The notes beneath the pieces are model-generated. The model saw only the letters and a list, made by a program, of their open reading frames with translations. It was not told the origin of the DNA and ran no database searches. From Bacillota bacterium (GTDB lineage Bacteria > Bacillota > Clostridia > Lachnospirales > Cellulosilyticaceae): a stretch of DNA of 6,190 nucleotides. The translations under genes and the position numbers were made by a program. Position 1 is the first letter of the stretch. Each line of letters starts with the position of its first letter. Below, piece after piece: positions 6,089 to 6,190 of this stretch. Location of the stretch: the NCBI GenBank assembly GCA_023457875.1, contig JAEXBC010000061.1, forward strand, positions 1-6,190, given 5' to 3'.

Positions 6089-6170
6089 TCAACCAATAAT
6101 CTCCTAATGAGATATACTTCGGATTTTGATAATCTTAATGTATATTCTTAACTTCAGGGGGACTCACACA
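6089..6170. other. Non-coding junction between truncated permease and a new gene
   Basis: This stretch has stops in all minus-strand frames and no residues resembling the missing permease N-terminus. A small hairpin, ATCTC-CTAAT-GAGAT, lies at 6099-6113. I see no clear terminal inverted repeat or target duplication, since only one side would be visible. It is the likely point where foreign or rearranged DNA meets the operon. Confidence 0.4.
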
Positions 6171-6190
6171 ATGACTACACACTTATCAGA
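6171..6190 (+). CDS. Start of a plus-strand gene (first 6 codons, runs off right edge)
   Basis: ATG at 6171 opens a frame reading MTTHLS to the window edge. AGGGGG at 6156-6161 is a good ribosome site, nine bases before the ATG. It is the only protein gene reading rightward here, and it abuts the broken permease, so a transposase or other mobile-element gene is possible; six residues cannot show this. Confidence 0.4.

Noticed and set aside
6126..6154. TTGATA ... TAACTT as a promoter for the plus-strand gene at 6171
   Set aside because: The -35 is fair but the -10 at 17 bases matches only three of six, and the better TATATT is only nine bases away.
1..6190. tRNA, rRNA, CRISPR array, known riboswitch
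   Set aside because: No cloverleaf, ribosomal, regularly spaced repeat or recognised aptamer pattern was seen on either strand by eye.

Overview
The window is A+T-rich DNA whose gene families (a stand-alone LytTR regulator paired with a DUF3021 membrane protein, an ABC-2 permease, an MBOAT/DHHW acetylation pair, and strong GGAGG-type ribosome binding sites) point to a Gram-positive, low-GC member of the Firmicutes. The Clostridia, perhaps near Lachnospirales, seem most likely. This placement rests on gene content and style only. All substantial genes lie on the minus strand. A gene on the plus strand appears to begin at the extreme right edge.

Layout, left to right. (1) 1-896, minus: the N-terminal 298 residues of a secreted protein with a signal peptide and two tandem Ig/PKD-like beta-sandwich repeats. 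It continues beyond the left edge. Its promoter region carries a perfect inverted repeat of TGTCGAT. (2) 897-1317: a gap holding a long minus-strand terminator and, just before it, a 27-codon open reading frame with a perfect AGGAGG site. (3) 1318-3944, minus: a two-gene operon encoding an MBOAT O-acyltransferase (AlgI type) and a membrane-anchored DHHW/AlgX-like protein. Together they probably O-acetylate an extracellular or cell-wall glycan. (4) 3945-4398: a gap with the operon's likely promoter (its -10 sits inside a palindrome), a possible plus-strand small RNA ending in its own terminator, and the minus-strand terminator of the next operon. (5) 4399-6088, minus: a DUF3021 membrane protein, a LytTR DNA-binding protein and an ABC-2 permease, packed within 9-13 bases of each other. 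(6) 6089-6190: sequence unrelated to the permease, then a ribosome binding site and an ATG on the plus strand.

The most notable structural event is at the right. The permease reading frame runs back 35 codons past its first ATG, through residues that belong to the family, and then hits a stop before the expected N-terminal segment and before any usable start codon. The gene therefore looks 5'-truncated. The rightmost ~100 bases, including the new plus-strand gene start, could be the edge of an insertion or rearrangement that separated the LytTR/DUF3021 pair from its transporter and from the operon's original promoter.

The strongest candidates for something undescribed are the 27-residue small protein downstream of the acetylation operon, the candidate small RNA between the two operons, and the palindromic promoter elements. 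None amounts to a demonstrated new system from sequence alone.
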